NCBI RefSeq assembly: GCF_002091675.1
Contig: NZ_BDAE01000003.1
Span: forward strand, 372,001 to 436,000
Source of the DNA: Pseudomonas luteola NBRC 103146
GTDB lineage: Bacteria > Pseudomonadota > Gammaproteobacteria > Pseudomonadales > Pseudomonadaceae
Length of the DNA: 64,000 nt
Direction of reading: 5' to 3'
The notes beneath the pieces were generated by a model. That model did no database searches. It was not told the origin of the DNA and saw only the letters and a list, made by a program, of their open reading frames with translations. Position 1 is the first letter of the stretch. Each line of letters starts with the position of its first letter. Shown piece after piece: positions 55,917-64,000 of the stretch. The position numbers and the translations under genes were made by a program.

Positions 55917-57080
55917 ATGTCCATCCAGGTCGAAGATTACTACTCGCGCGAGACCTTCCAGCGAATGAAGTCCTTCGCTGACCAGCATGAAACGCCTTTT
56001 GTCGTAATCGATAAAGCCACCATTTCCAGAGCCTACGATGATCTGGTGAACAATTTCCCGTTTGCCAAAATTTATTACGCCGTTAAGGCAAACCCAGCCA
56101 TCGAGATTACTGAGCTCCTGCGCGACAAGGGCTCGAATTTCGACATCGCGTCCATCTATGAGCTGGACAAGGTACTGAGCACGGGCGTCAGTCCTGACCG
56201 CATCAGCTACGGCAATACGATCAAGAAAGCCAAGGACATTCGCTATTTCTACGAGAAGGGTGTGCGGATGTTCGCCACCGACTCCGAGGCTGACCTGCGT
56301 AATATTGCCAAGGCCGCGCCGGGATCGAAGATCTATGTGCGGATTCTGACCGAAGGCTCCAATACTGCTGACTGGCCGCTTTCACGCAAGTTTGGCTGCC
56401 AGACTGATCTGGCACTGGACCTCCTGATCCTGGCCCGCCAGCTAGGCCTTGTGCCTTACGGCGTCTCCTTCCACGTTGGCTCGCAACAGCGTGATATCGA
56501 CGTCTGGGATGCGGCCATCGCCAAGGTCAAGGTGATATTCGAGCGCCTGCGTGAAGAAGACGGTATCGTCCTGAAGATGATCAACATGGGCGGCGGGTTC
56601 CCGGCAAACTATATTGCCAAGACCAACAACCTCGAAACCTATGCTGAAGAGATCATCCGCTTTCTGAAGGAAGACTTTGGCGATGAACTTCCGGAAATCA
56701 TTCTGGAGCCCGGTCGTTCGTTGATTGCCAACGCCGGTATTCTGGTGAGCGAAGTGGTACTGGTGTCGCGCAAATCGCGCACCGCCGTCGAGCGCTGGGT
56801 ATACACCGACGTAGGTAAATTTTCCGGTCTGATCGAAACCATGGACGAGTCCATCAAGTTTCCGATCTGGGTCGAGAAGAAGGGTGAGATGGAAGAGGTC
56901 GTGATTGCCGGCCCTACCTGTGACAGTGCCGACATCATGTATGAACACTACAAGTATGGTTTGCCACTGAACCTTGCCAGCGGTGACCGTCTGTATTGGT
57001 TGTCTACCGGGGCGTACACCACCAGCTACAGTGCTGTGGAATTCAATGGCTTCCCTCCACTCAAGGCCTATTACCTCTAA
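55917..57080 (+). CDS. speC: SpeC-type ornithine/lysine decarboxylase (fold type III)
   Basis: A 387-residue PLP enzyme of the alanine racemase-fold decarboxylases, like eukaryotic ODC. PLP Lys57 is in YYAVKANP, the phosphate loop is MGGGFP (GGGFP 225-229), EPGRS follows at 264-268, and catalytic Cys335 is in AGPTCDSAD. It makes putrescine (or cadaverine) by decarboxylating ornithine (or lysine) in the cytoplasm. The start ATG 55917 has GGGAG upstream and gives the known Pseudomonas N-terminus MSIQVEDYYSRETFQ. A terminator in the leader suggests attenuation. Confidence 0.95.
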   Translation: MSIQVEDYYSRETFQRMKSFADQHETPFVVIDKATISRAYDDLVNNFPFAKIYYAVKANPAIEITELLRDKGSNFDIASIYELDKVLSTGVSPDRISYGNTIKKAKDIRYFYEKGVRMFATDSEADLRNIAKAAPGSKIYVRILTEGSNTADWPLSRKFGCQTDLALDLLILARQLGLVPYGVSFHVGSQQRDIDVWDAAIAKVKVIFERLREEDGIVLKMINMGGGFPANYIAKTNNLETYAEEIIRFLKEDFGDELPEIILEPGRSLIANAGILVSEVVLVSRKSRTAVERWVYTDVGKFSGLIETMDESIKFPIWVEKKGEMEEVVIAGPTCDSADIMYEHYKYGLPLNLASGDRLYWLSTGAYTTSYSAVEFNGFPPLKAYYL

Positions 57081-57091
57081 ATAGCGCCCAT

Positions 57092-57116
57092 AAAAAACCC
57101 GCTTCGGCGGGTTTTT
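57092..57116. terminator. Bidirectional intrinsic terminator after speC
   Basis: ACCCGC at 57097-57102 pairs with GCGGGT at 57107-57112 around the stable TTCG tetraloop, with runs of A to the left and T to the right. It lies between the convergent ends of speC and the Sel1-repeat gene. Confidence 0.93.
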
Positions 57117-57121
57117 ATCAT

Positions 57122-57940
57122 TCAGACGGTAAGGGGCGTATCGTAGCGCTTGCTCTGGGCTCTGGTAAGGGCCGCTTGGTCCGTCTCGTCGCCCAATTCG
57201 GCGGCGCGCTCGAAATAGCTCAGCCCAATCAGGCGCAGCGCTTCATGGTCGGAGTCCAACAGTCCTTGCCGGCTGGCCCTGAAAAAATTGAGGTTGCCGG
57301 TCTTCAAGGCTTCCTTCAACCAGTGCTGGGCTTCCTCAAGGCGACCCGTTGTTGCCAGCACTGCCGCATAGCTATATTGACCGCGAAAATCGCCTGCCTC
57401 TGCCGACCGCTTGTACCAGTCATGTGCAACCTTTGTATCCCGTGTAACGACAAGGCCCTCTTCGTAGAAGCGTCCAACGAGGTTCATGGACTTGGCATGG
57501 CCCAGCTCAGCGGCTCGTCGGTAGAATAAAAAGGCGCTGTGCTCGTTACGGGAGACACCGCGTCCTGTCGCCAGCAGATTGGCATAGTTGTACATGCCCC
57601 AGTCCAGGCCCTGTTCAGCGGCCTGACGATAGGCCTCGGCTGCTGCGTGGGCATCCTGCTCGCAGCCCCAGCCATGTTCGCGGCAACGTCCTACCATGTT
57701 GAGCGCCATCGTGTGGCCTTGATCGGCAGCGATAGTGAACCAGATCAATGCGAGGCTAGCGTCCTGTGCAATGCCGCGGCCCTCCAGCAGGATCTGGCCT
57801 AGCATGGCCTGGGCATCTGGCGAGCCGGCCTTGGCAGCCGTCAGGATGACACGGGCCGCCTCCCTGGGATTATCCGATGCCAGTGCCTGTTCCAGCGCCT
57901 GGTTTTCGAGAACTTCCTGTCGCCTCAAGACGTAGGCCAT
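57122..57940 (-). CDS. Sel1-repeat (TPR-like) protein
   Basis: A 272-residue protein with at least five Sel1-type repeats (AQAMLGQILLEGRGIAQDASLALIWF, ALNMVGRCREHGWGCEQDAHAAAEAY, GMYNYANLLATGRGVSRNEHSAFLFY, SMNLVGRFYEEGLVVTRDTKVAHDWY and one degenerate). No signal peptide is seen, so it is likely cytoplasmic. Such repeats act in protein binding; the partner is unknown. It follows piuC by two bases, and the piuA-piuC-Sel1 order is the same as in P. aeruginosa, so a role in iron uptake is possible but unproven. Confidence 0.9.
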   Translation of the reverse strand: MAYVLRRQEVLENQALEQALASDNPREAARVILTAAKAGSPDAQAMLGQILLEGRGIAQDASLALIWFTIAADQGHTMALNMVGRCREHGWGCEQDAHAAAEAYRQAAEQGLDWGMYNYANLLATGRGVSRNEHSAFLFYRRAAELGHAKSMNLVGRFYEEGLVVTRDTKVAHDWYKRSAEAGDFRGQYSYAAVLATTGRLEEAQHWLKEALKTGNLNFFRASRQGLLDSDHEALRLIGLSYFERAAELGDETDQAALTRAQSKRYDTPLTV

Positions 57941-57942
57941 GG

Positions 57943-58623
57943 TTATACGTCTACCCAGCGGCGTAGCAGGTTGTGATAGGTCCCGGTCAACTGAACCAGT
58001 GAAGGATGATCAGGGACGTCGCGGGTCAGGTTTTGAATGGCTGTGTCCATTTCGAACAGCAGGGCCCGCTGGCTATCTTCGCGAACAAGACTCTGAGTCC
58101 AGAAAAACGAGGCATATCGAGTGCCTCGAGTCACCGGCTCCACCTTGTGCAGGCTGGTGGCCGGATAGAGCACGGCGTCGCCTGCCTTTAGCTTTACGCG
58201 CTGTGTGCCGTAGGTGTCCTGAATCACCAGTTCTCCGCCGTCATAGCTGTCGGGATCACTGAAAAACACTGTGGTCGAGATATCGGTTCTGACGCGCTCG
58301 ACGCTGTTTTTCACGTTGCGTACGGCGTTGTCTATATGGAAGTCGAATGAGCCGCCGGCGGTGTAGCAGTTGATCAAGGGCGGGAAGATCTTGTGGGGCA
58401 GTGCCGCAGACATGAATAGGGGATGCTGCCAGAGCCGATGGACGATCGCTTCGCCGATTTCACGGGTCAACGGATGGTCTTCGGGAAGTTGAAGATTGTG
58501 CTTGGCCTTGGCGGATTGATGTCCGGCAGTGATTTTTCCATCACTCCACTGGGTCTGTTCAAGCGCCTCTCGGATACGAGCCGTTTCTTCAGCAGTAAAG
58601 ACCTGGGGTATGGCTAGCAGCAT
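57943..58623 (-). CDS. piuC: PiuC, Fe(II)/2-oxoglutarate-dependent dioxygenase
   Basis: A 226-residue PKHD-type hydroxylase. The iron ligands are His96 and Asp98 (FDFHIDNAV) and His159 ([10 protein letters not shown]), with Arg169 for 2-oxoglutarate. PiuC is encoded beside the siderophore receptor PiuA, but its substrate is not known. I placed the start at ATG 58621-58623 ([13 protein letters not shown]); the frame is open to 58665, but those bases contain a Fur box, which supports the shorter form. Two bases separate it from the Sel1 gene. Confidence 0.92.
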   Translation of the reverse strand: MLLAIPQVFTAEETARIREALEQTQWSDGKITAGHQSAKAKHNLQLPEDHPLTREIGEAIVHRLWQHPLFMSAALPHKIFPPLINCYTAGGSFDFHIDNAVRNVKNSVERVRTDISTTVFFSDPDSYDGGELVIQDTYGTQRVKLKAGDAVLYPATSLHKVEPVTRGTRYASFFWTQSLVREDSQRALLFEMDTAIQNLTRDVPDHPSLVQLTGTYHNLLRRWVDV

Positions 58624-58650
58624 GACGCGCTCCGACGAGCATAAAAAGCT

Positions 58651-58669
58651 ATTAATGATAGTCATTCTC
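58651..58669. promoter_or_regulatory. Fur box between piuC and piuA
   Basis: AATGATAGTCATT at 58654-58666 matches 12 of 13 central bases of the Fur consensus and about 15 of 19 overall. It lies 28 bases before the piuC start and upstream of piuA, so iron-bound Fur likely represses piuC, and possibly piuA. Confidence 0.8.
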
Positions 58670-58802
58670 AGGATTTTTGCAAAAAGTACAGCATAGAACT
58701 GCTAGCCGTCTTTAATAATCCAGAATACTCTAAAATACTATTGATACTAATTCGTATTTGCGTATATTTTCCGCGCCTTCGTTCGTGGGGAATAACTAGA
58801 AA

Positions 58803-61046
58803 ATGACGCGTCAAAGTAAGTCGGGCGTTGCGCCTAAACTATTAGTTTCAGCGGTAGGTGTGGCTATAACGGCTTTTTCCGGCACTACGCTTGCTCAACA
58901 GGCGCCCGCCAAGGAAAGTACCGCCAAGGGGTCGAGCGTACTGGACCTGAGCAGCACTACTGTCCTGGGGGATGAAGAGGGCAGCTATAGTGTTCAGGAG
59001 TCGGCATCGTCCAAGTACACGGCGCCGCTGCGTGATACGCCTAAGTCTGTGACGGTAGTGCCTGCACAGGTAATCCGCGACACGGGTGCGCTGTCGTTGA
59101 CCGATGCGCTGCGGACTGTGCCTGGTATTACTTTCGGCGCTGGCGAGGGGGGAAATCCTCAAGGCGATCGACCGTTCATCCGCGGTTTCAATGCTGAAAG
59201 CGATACCTTTGTCGATGGTATGCGCGATGTAGCCTCCCAGACGCGCGAGATCTTCAATCTGGAGCAGATTGAAGTCAGCAAGGGGCCAGGCTCGGCTTAT
59301 ACCGGTGCGGGTTCTACAGGCGGTAGCCTGAACCTGATTACCAAGACGCCCAAGCTGCAGAATTTTGTGAACGGCGGCTTTACCTATGGGTCCGATCAGA
59401 CGCGCCGTACCACGCTCGACGTGAATCAGATGATCACGGATAACGCTGCGTTCCGTTTGAATCTAATGAAGCATGACGCCAATGTGGCCGGACGTGATGG
59501 TCCGGACGTCAGCCGCTGGGGTGTAGCGCCTTCGATCAGTTTTGGCCTTGGCACGCCCACGCGTGCGACCTTCTCTTACTATCATCTGGATACAGACGAC
59601 ACGCCTGATTACGGTATACCGTTGACCAACGTCAATCGCAGCGAAGCGAATCCAAGTCGTCCGGCTCATGTGGACAAGGATAACTGGTACGGTTCTAGCC
59701 GTGATTACCGGAAAAGCAAGACGGATAGCGGCACATTCCGTATAGAACATGACCTGAACGATAACCTGACGCTGTCCAACAGCTTCCGCATGGTACGTAC
59801 TACGCTGGATTATGTAGCGTCCAACCCGGATGACAGCCGTGGAAACGTGGCCAATGGCTATGTCTACCGTTCGCCCAAGAGCCGTAACTCCGTATCCGAA
59901 GGATGGGTCAACCAGACCGAGCTCAAATCTCTGTTCAATACGGCAGGTATTGAGCACACGCTGGTAACCGGTATGGAGTTCAGTTATGAGGACGTGCATA
60001 ACCGTCCTTACACGTTTAACTCCAGCGCATCGGGATCAACGTGTAACGCTGCGCTCCTGGCCAGCGGTGACTGCACCAGTTTATACAACCCTACACCGAA
60101 AGATGGTTGGGCAGGCACCTACGCTGAAGGCGAGTCTTACACCGATACCGACACCAAAACCGCAGCGGGTTATGTATTCGACACGCTAAAGCTCAACGAG
60201 CAGTGGTCCATCAATCTGGGGCTGCGTTACGATGATTTTGAAACGCGCTCGAGTGGTTACACGACGGGTGGTCGCGGAGCCGTAGCGGGTAATTTCAAGC
60301 GCGAAAACAAATCGCACTTCTGGAACTACCAAACTGGGATCGTCTATAAGCCAGTACCCAATGGCAGCATTTATGTCGCCTGGTCGACTTCAAGCAATCC
60401 TTCTGGTGAGACCGCTGGCGAAGGGGGCGTAGAGCTTTCTGCAAGCAATACGAGTCTTGAGCCCGAACGTAACCGTAATTATGAAATCGGGACCAAGTGG
60501 GACTTCTTCAATGAAGCGCTCTCGCTTAATGCTGCCGTGTTTCGTACAGACAAGACCAATGCCCGAGTCGCCAGCGCCGAGAGCACCTCTTTTCAGGTAT
60601 TGGACGGCGAGCAGCGTGTCCAGGGCGTGGAGCTGGGCTTCAGTGGCAAGCTGACGCCTCACTGGAAAGTATTCGGCGGTTACACCTACTTGGATAGCGA
60701 GATCCGCAAGTCGACCACCACTTCCGATGAAGGCAATAAGATGCCTCAGACACCGGAAAATAACTTCACTCTGTGGACAACTTATGATGTCACTCAGGAT
60801 TTCACAGTGGGGGGTGGCGCTACGTATGTGGATCGTCAGTTCGGTAATACGGCCAACTCGACCTACATTCCCTCCTACACGCGCTACGATGCGATGGCGG
60901 CTTACCGCGTGACGAAGAATCTGGATCTGCAGCTGAATGTACAGAACCTGACGGACAAGCGTTATTTCGACCAGGTGTACTCAACCCATATGGCGCACGT
61001 AGCGCCCGGACGTACCGCGCTCCTGAGTGCCAACTTCCATTTCTGA
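58803..61046 (+). CDS. piuA: PiuA/Fiu-type TonB-dependent catecholate siderophore receptor
   Basis: A 747-residue outer membrane receptor. A signal peptide ends around TTLAQQ. A region like the TonB box (SSTTVLGDEEGSYS) precedes the plug domain (RDTPKSVTVVPAQVIRDTGALSLTDALRTVPGITFGAGEGG, FIRGFNAESDTFVDGMRD). The 22-strand barrel follows and ends with the outer membrane signature NFHF. PiuA takes up ferric catecholate siderophores and siderophore-mimicking cephalosporins in Pseudomonas. It is divergent from piuC across a Fur box and is followed by a strong terminator. Confidence 0.93.
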   Translation: MTRQSKSGVAPKLLVSAVGVAITAFSGTTLAQQAPAKESTAKGSSVLDLSSTTVLGDEEGSYSVQESASSKYTAPLRDTPKSVTVVPAQVIRDTGALSLTDALRTVPGITFGAGEGGNPQGDRPFIRGFNAESDTFVDGMRDVASQTREIFNLEQIEVSKGPGSAYTGAGSTGGSLNLITKTPKLQNFVNGGFTYGSDQTRRTTLDVNQMITDNAAFRLNLMKHDANVAGRDGPDVSRWGVAPSISFGLGTPTRATFSYYHLDTDDTPDYGIPLTNVNRSEANPSRPAHVDKDNWYGSSRDYRKSKTDSGTFRIEHDLNDNLTLSNSFRMVRTTLDYVASNPDDSRGNVANGYVYRSPKSRNSVSEGWVNQTELKSLFNTAGIEHTLVTGMEFSYEDVHNRPYTFNSSASGSTCNAALLASGDCTSLYNPTPKDGWAGTYAEGESYTDTDTKTAAGYVFDTLKLNEQWSINLGLRYDDFETRSSGYTTGGRGAVAGNFKRENKSHFWNYQTGIVYKPVPNGSIYVAWSTSSNPSGETAGEGGVELSASNTSLEPERNRNYEIGTKWDFFNEALSLNAAVFRTDKTNARVASAESTSFQVLDGEQRVQGVELGFSGKLTPHWKVFGGYTYLDSEIRKSTTTSDEGNKMPQTPENNFTLWTTYDVTQDFTVGGGATYVDRQFGNTANSTYIPSYTRYDAMAAYRVTKNLDLQLNVQNLTDKRYFDQVYSTHMAHVAPGRTALLSANFHF

Positions 61047-61059
61047 TGGAAAAGGCATG

Positions 61060-61086
61060 GCCCGGCTCCTGTGAGCCGGGCTTTTT
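61060..61086 (+). terminator. Intrinsic terminator after piuA
   Basis: GCCCGGCTC at 61060-61068 pairs with GAGCCGGGC at 61073-61081 around CTGT, followed by five T. Nine GC-rich pairs make it strong. Confidence 0.93.
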
Positions 61087-61166
61087 GTATGGATATCTCT
61101 TACCTGCCAGGCGCAGATGGCTCACGCGTTCTGGTTTTTGAATGGCTCGTGGATCGAGTGATTTAA

Positions 61167-63701
61167 ATGAAAAAGCTTCTCTTCCAGCTGCATTGGTTTA
61201 TGGGCATCACGGCAGGACTGGTGCTGGTCATCATCGGCGTGACCGGCGCTGCGTATTCGTTCGAGCCGGAGATATCGAACCTGATCAATCGTTCTGCAGC
61301 GGTAGAGGAGCGAATGGCTGGAAAGGCGCTGGCACCTTATGAGCTTATCAAGCGCGTCGAGGCATACGAGGGTAAAAAGGTAACCGGACTATGGGCCGAT
61401 CTTGTGCTCAACAGTAATGTTCGCGTATTTTTCGAGCCCCCGCCAGGGGAGCGGCGCGGACCTATGCGCTTTGTTGATGCCTATACCGGCGAGGTATTGA
61501 GTGAGCCGATTGGTGCCGACTTCTTCGGGCTCATGCTGCGTCTGCATCGTTTTCTTGCTGTGGGTGAAACCGGCAAGGCGATTGTGGGTGCCTGTACCCT
61601 GATGCTCGTATTCTTCTGTCTGTCCGGTCTCTATCTTCGCTGGCCTAAACAGGTTGCCAGCTGGCGCGCCTGGTTGACCTTGGATTGGGCCCGTAAAGGG
61701 CGCAGCTTCAATTGGGACCTGCATGCTGTCGCAGGCACCTGGTGCCTTATGCTCTATCTGCTGGCGGCGCTCACGGGGCTCTTCTGGTCCTACGAGTGGT
61801 ACCGCAACGGCCTGATCCGGTTGTTGGATGATGCGCCTGCCGAGCAGCGAGGCGAGCGCAAAGGCGGCAGGCCGGAACGTCCTCAGCCAAACGGGGTGCC
61901 ACCCATCATCAATCATGAGGCCCTTTGGGCAAGCGTGCAGCAAGCGGCCGGTCCGACGCTGGAAGGTTATACCTTACGCCTGCCCTCGGCAGCCGGTCAG
62001 CCGGCAACAGTATTTTATCGCCTTCAGAATGCCGATCATCTACGAGCACTCAACAAGCTGGACCTGGATCCGCAAACCGGCGCGGTCCGCAGCCATGAGC
62101 GCTACGCTGACAAGAGCATCGGCGGGCAGCTGCTGGGCAGCATCTATGCGCTGCACACGGGAGAATACTTCGGGTTGCCGGGGCGGCTGCTAATGTTTCT
62201 AGCCAGCCTCGCCATGCCCTTGTTCTTTATCACGGGCTGGTTGCTCTATCTGGATCGCCGCCGAAAGAAAAAGGGGATTCGCCAGGCTCGTCGCGAAGTC
62301 ATACCTACGGCAACAGGGGATGAGCCCTGGTTGATCGGCTTTGCCAGTCAGAGTGGTTTGGCGGAGCAACTGGCCTGGCAAACCGCCGGCCAGCTACAGG
62401 CTGCAGGCCAGCCAGCAACGGTAAAGCCGCTGGCTCAGCTCAATTCTGATGCCTTGACGGCGGCTCGCAAGGCATTATTTATCGTCAGTACCTTTGGTGA
62501 TGGCGAGGCTCCAGATAATGCCCGCAAATTCGAGCGCGCCGTGTTGCGGCAGGCGATATCCCTGAAGCAGCTCTCCTACGGTGTGCTGGCGCTGGGGGAT
62601 CGGCAATACCCGGATTTCTGTGCGTTTGGACGACGTCTACAGCGCTGGCTGAGCGGGCAGGGCGCTCACAGTCTGTTCGATACGGTTGAGGTAAACCGGG
62701 ACGATGAGGTTGCCTTGGGTCTATGGCAGTCTCGCCTGGGCGAGTTGGGTGCCGTGGCGCATATCCAACCAGCTACTGCTCCGTTCCAGGATTATCACCT
62801 GTCGGCCCGTCAGTGCTTGAACCCCAGAGGGCAGGGATGGCCCGTCTTCAGGGTCGATCTCCAAATGCCGGCAAATTGCTCGTGGGCAGCCGGCGACCTT
62901 ATCGAAATACTGCCGCGTTATCCTGTGTCATTCGTACAGGAATGGCTAAGTCCATTGGGACTTTCTCCAGATTCCCTTGTATGGCTGGACGGGATCGAGT
63001 TGCCGTTGGATCAGGCATTGGCAACACGTTTTCTGCCTGAGGACGTGCACCAGATGGTAGGCATGCACGCACAGGGATTGGTTGAGGCGCTGCTGCCTTT
63101 GGCGGTCAGGCAGTATTCAATTGCATCCCTGCCCGTTGAGGGGACTATGTCACTGATCATTCGCCAGGAGCGCAAACGAAGTGGGCAGTTGGGTATCGCG
63201 TCTGGCTGGCTGACCACCCATGCTCCAGAGGGTGGGCACCTGATGGCACGCCTAAGACCTAATTCCGCGTTCCATATGCCTCATGACGATCGGCCTGCGC
63301 TCCTTATTGGCAACGGCACGGGGATAGCCGGCTTACGGGCACTGCTCAAGGCGCGCATCGACGCAGGACACAGCCGGAACTGGCTGCTCTTCGGTGAGCG
63401 GAATCGTGAGCATGATTTCTTCTACCAGGACGAATTGGAGCACTGGCTGGCGCATCGGCAACTTGCCCGGCTTGATCTGGCTTTTTCCCGTGATCAGGAA
63501 GACAAGGTATATGTTCAGGATCGCTTGCTGGAATCCACAGAAGACGTCCGAGCCTGGGTCGAGCAAGGCGCGGTCATTTACGTCTGTGGCAGCTTGCAGG
63601 GCATGGCGCGAGGTGTACATGCCGCCCTGGTTGAGATCCTGGGCGAATCGGGCCTGGAGCGGTTGCAGGAGGAGGGGCGCTACAAGCGGGACGTTTATTG
63701 A
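61167..63701 (+). CDS. PepSY membrane domain fused to flavodoxin/FNR-type reductase
   Basis: An 844-residue fusion. The N-terminal PepSY-associated membrane region (1-365) has helices at about 10-32, 140-165, 190-215 and 335-360 and conserved His residues (FQLHWFMG, LRLHRFLAVGETG, WDLHAVAGTW, LHTGEYFGLPG), which could bind heme. A flavodoxin-like domain follows (LIGFASQSGLAEQLAW, IVSTFGDGEAPDNARKF, LALGDRQYPDFCAFG), then an FAD/NADPH-binding reductase with RQYSIASLP, IGNGTGIAGLRALLK and IYVCGSLQGMARGVH. Such proteins are thought to reduce ferric siderophores with NADPH electrons. It lies after piuA as in P. aeruginosa (PA4513). Confidence 0.9.
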   Translation: MKKLLFQLHWFMGITAGLVLVIIGVTGAAYSFEPEISNLINRSAAVEERMAGKALAPYELIKRVEAYEGKKVTGLWADLVLNSNVRVFFEPPPGERRGPMRFVDAYTGEVLSEPIGADFFGLMLRLHRFLAVGETGKAIVGACTLMLVFFCLSGLYLRWPKQVASWRAWLTLDWARKGRSFNWDLHAVAGTWCLMLYLLAALTGLFWSYEWYRNGLIRLLDDAPAEQRGERKGGRPERPQPNGVPPIINHEALWASVQQAAGPTLEGYTLRLPSAAGQPATVFYRLQNADHLRALNKLDLDPQTGAVRSHERYADKSIGGQLLGSIYALHTGEYFGLPGRLLMFLASLAMPLFFITGWLLYLDRRRKKKGIRQARREVIPTATGDEPWLIGFASQSGLAEQLAWQTAGQLQAAGQPATVKPLAQLNSDALTAARKALFIVSTFGDGEAPDNARKFERAVLRQAISLKQLSYGVLALGDRQYPDFCAFGRRLQRWLSGQGAHSLFDTVEVNRDDEVALGLWQSRLGELGAVAHIQPATAPFQDYHLSARQCLNPRGQGWPVFRVDLQMPANCSWAAGDLIEILPRYPVSFVQEWLSPLGLSPDSLVWLDGIELPLDQALATRFLPEDVHQMVGMHAQGLVEALLPLAVRQYSIASLPVEGTMSLIIRQERKRSGQLGIASGWLTTHAPEGGHLMARLRPNSAFHMPHDDRPALLIGNGTGIAGLRALLKARIDAGHSRNWLLFGERNREHDFFYQDELEHWLAHRQLARLDLAFSRDQEDKVYVQDRLLESTEDVRAWVEQGAVIYVCGSLQGMARGVHAALVEILGESGLERLQEEGRYKRDVY

Positions 63702-63885
63702 CGGATAGCCGCTGGCCATTTCCATTTACAGGCAGGAAGTGGCCAGTTGCGCTTTGCCTATAAATCGATAAGCTCTCCGGCCTCTCGGAAGGCCACATCC
63801 ATAGCGATAGTGATGCTCCTTGAGAAGCAGCTTCCAGTCTGTCTGCCAGGGCGTGGGCCCTGGCATTCGCTTAGAAGGAGTGTGT

Positions 63886-64000
63886 ATGTCGGACGTGCGC
63901 CACGGTTCTACCCAGCCTCACAACGCTGACGAGGCGGGCACTTACCGTCTTGTTATCTGGCGACTCATTCCGTTTCTCTGTTTCTGTTACCTGGCCGCCT
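63886..64000 (+). CDS. MFS transporter, N-terminal fragment (runs off the window)
   Basis: An open frame from ATG 63886 with AAGGAG upstream continues to the right edge without a stop, giving MSDVRHGST then EAGTYRLVIWRLIPFLCFCYLAA. RLIPFLCFCYLAA matches the first helix of the anion:cation symporter group of MFS permeases (4-hydroxyphenylacetate/phthalate-type). Only 38 residues are visible, so the substrate cannot be judged. Confidence 0.65.
   Translation, partial: MSDVRHGSTQPHNADEAGTYRLVIWRLIPFLCFCYLAA

Noticed and set aside
58736..58775. Second Fur box close to the piuA start
   Set aside because: TATTGATACTAATTCGTAT has some Fur-like hexamers but too many mismatches compared with the good site at 58651-58669.
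1..64000. CRISPR array, insertion sequence, prophage or toxin-antitoxin system
   Set aside because: I looked for regular direct repeats, transposase or integrase-like proteins and small gene pairs and saw none in the window.

Overview
The window reads as chromosome of a gammaproteobacterium in the genus Pseudomonas. The run of genes fimT-thiO-pilR-pilS-bamD-rluD-pgeF-clpB, then ndh, yacG-coaE-pilDCB/pilA and ampDE, and finally speC-Sel1-piuC-piuA-reductase, follows the order I recall for the PA4513-PA4554 part of P. aeruginosa. By eye the GC content is moderate (mid to high fifties in core genes), lower than P. aeruginosa, so a medium-GC Pseudomonas is likely. The species is not determined.

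Layout. 1-5352 (minus): minor pilin and tip genes of the type IV pilus, fimT, fimU, pilV, pilW, pilX and the first 769 codons of pilY1, which runs off the left edge. 5455-9720: thiO, the pilus two-component system pilR/pilS, and a small zinc-ribbon-like gene. 9937-15511: bamD, rluD, pgeF and clpB. 15703-15947: tRNA-Asn, tRNA-Pro and tRNA-Lys behind a strong sigma70-type promoter. 16135-18697: ndh, a MOSC protein and a secreted small protein. 18788-23501 (minus): yacG, coaE, pilD, pilC, pilB. 23656-25727: a sigma54 promoter, the major pilin pilA, an O-oligosaccharyltransferase resembling TfpO/PilO, and tRNA-Thr. An AT-rich family 2 glycosyltransferase follows. 27327-30990: DUF1631 gene, ampD, ampE.

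30995-38716: tatD, the regulator gene cra/fruR and the fructose PTS operon fruBKA, with a perfect Cra-type operator. 38765-48779 (minus): a medium-chain dehydrogenase, then the complete eight-gene arn set for 4-amino-4-deoxy-L-arabinose modification of lipid A, with arnT in last position. 49025-54889: a ClC Cl-/H+ antiporter, a Tat-exported PhoD phosphatase with a possible Pho box, prfC, and a secreted GH5 glycosidase. 55146-61046: a small conserved-looking ORF, a long leader with an intrinsic terminator, speC, a Sel1-repeat protein, and the Fur-controlled iron genes piuC and piuA. 61167-63701 is a large PepSY/flavodoxin/FNR-type reductase. The right edge holds the first 38 codons of an MFS transporter.

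Themes. The left 27 kb is mainly type IV pilus biogenesis: assembly motor (PilB), platform (PilC), prepilin peptidase (PilD), major and minor pilins, and PilS/PilR with its RpoN-dependent target promoter at pilA. The pilA-ligase-tRNA-Thr cassette resembles the glycosylated group I pilin cassette of P. aeruginosa, and the pilin ends in Ser as that system requires. The middle holds sugar uptake and cell-envelope defence, and the right end holds polyamine synthesis and siderophore-iron acquisition. I saw no CRISPR array, insertion sequence, prophage or unmistakably new multi-gene system. The most unusual points are the pilin glycosylation cassette with its AT-rich composition, the terminator in the speC leader, and the displaced arnT.
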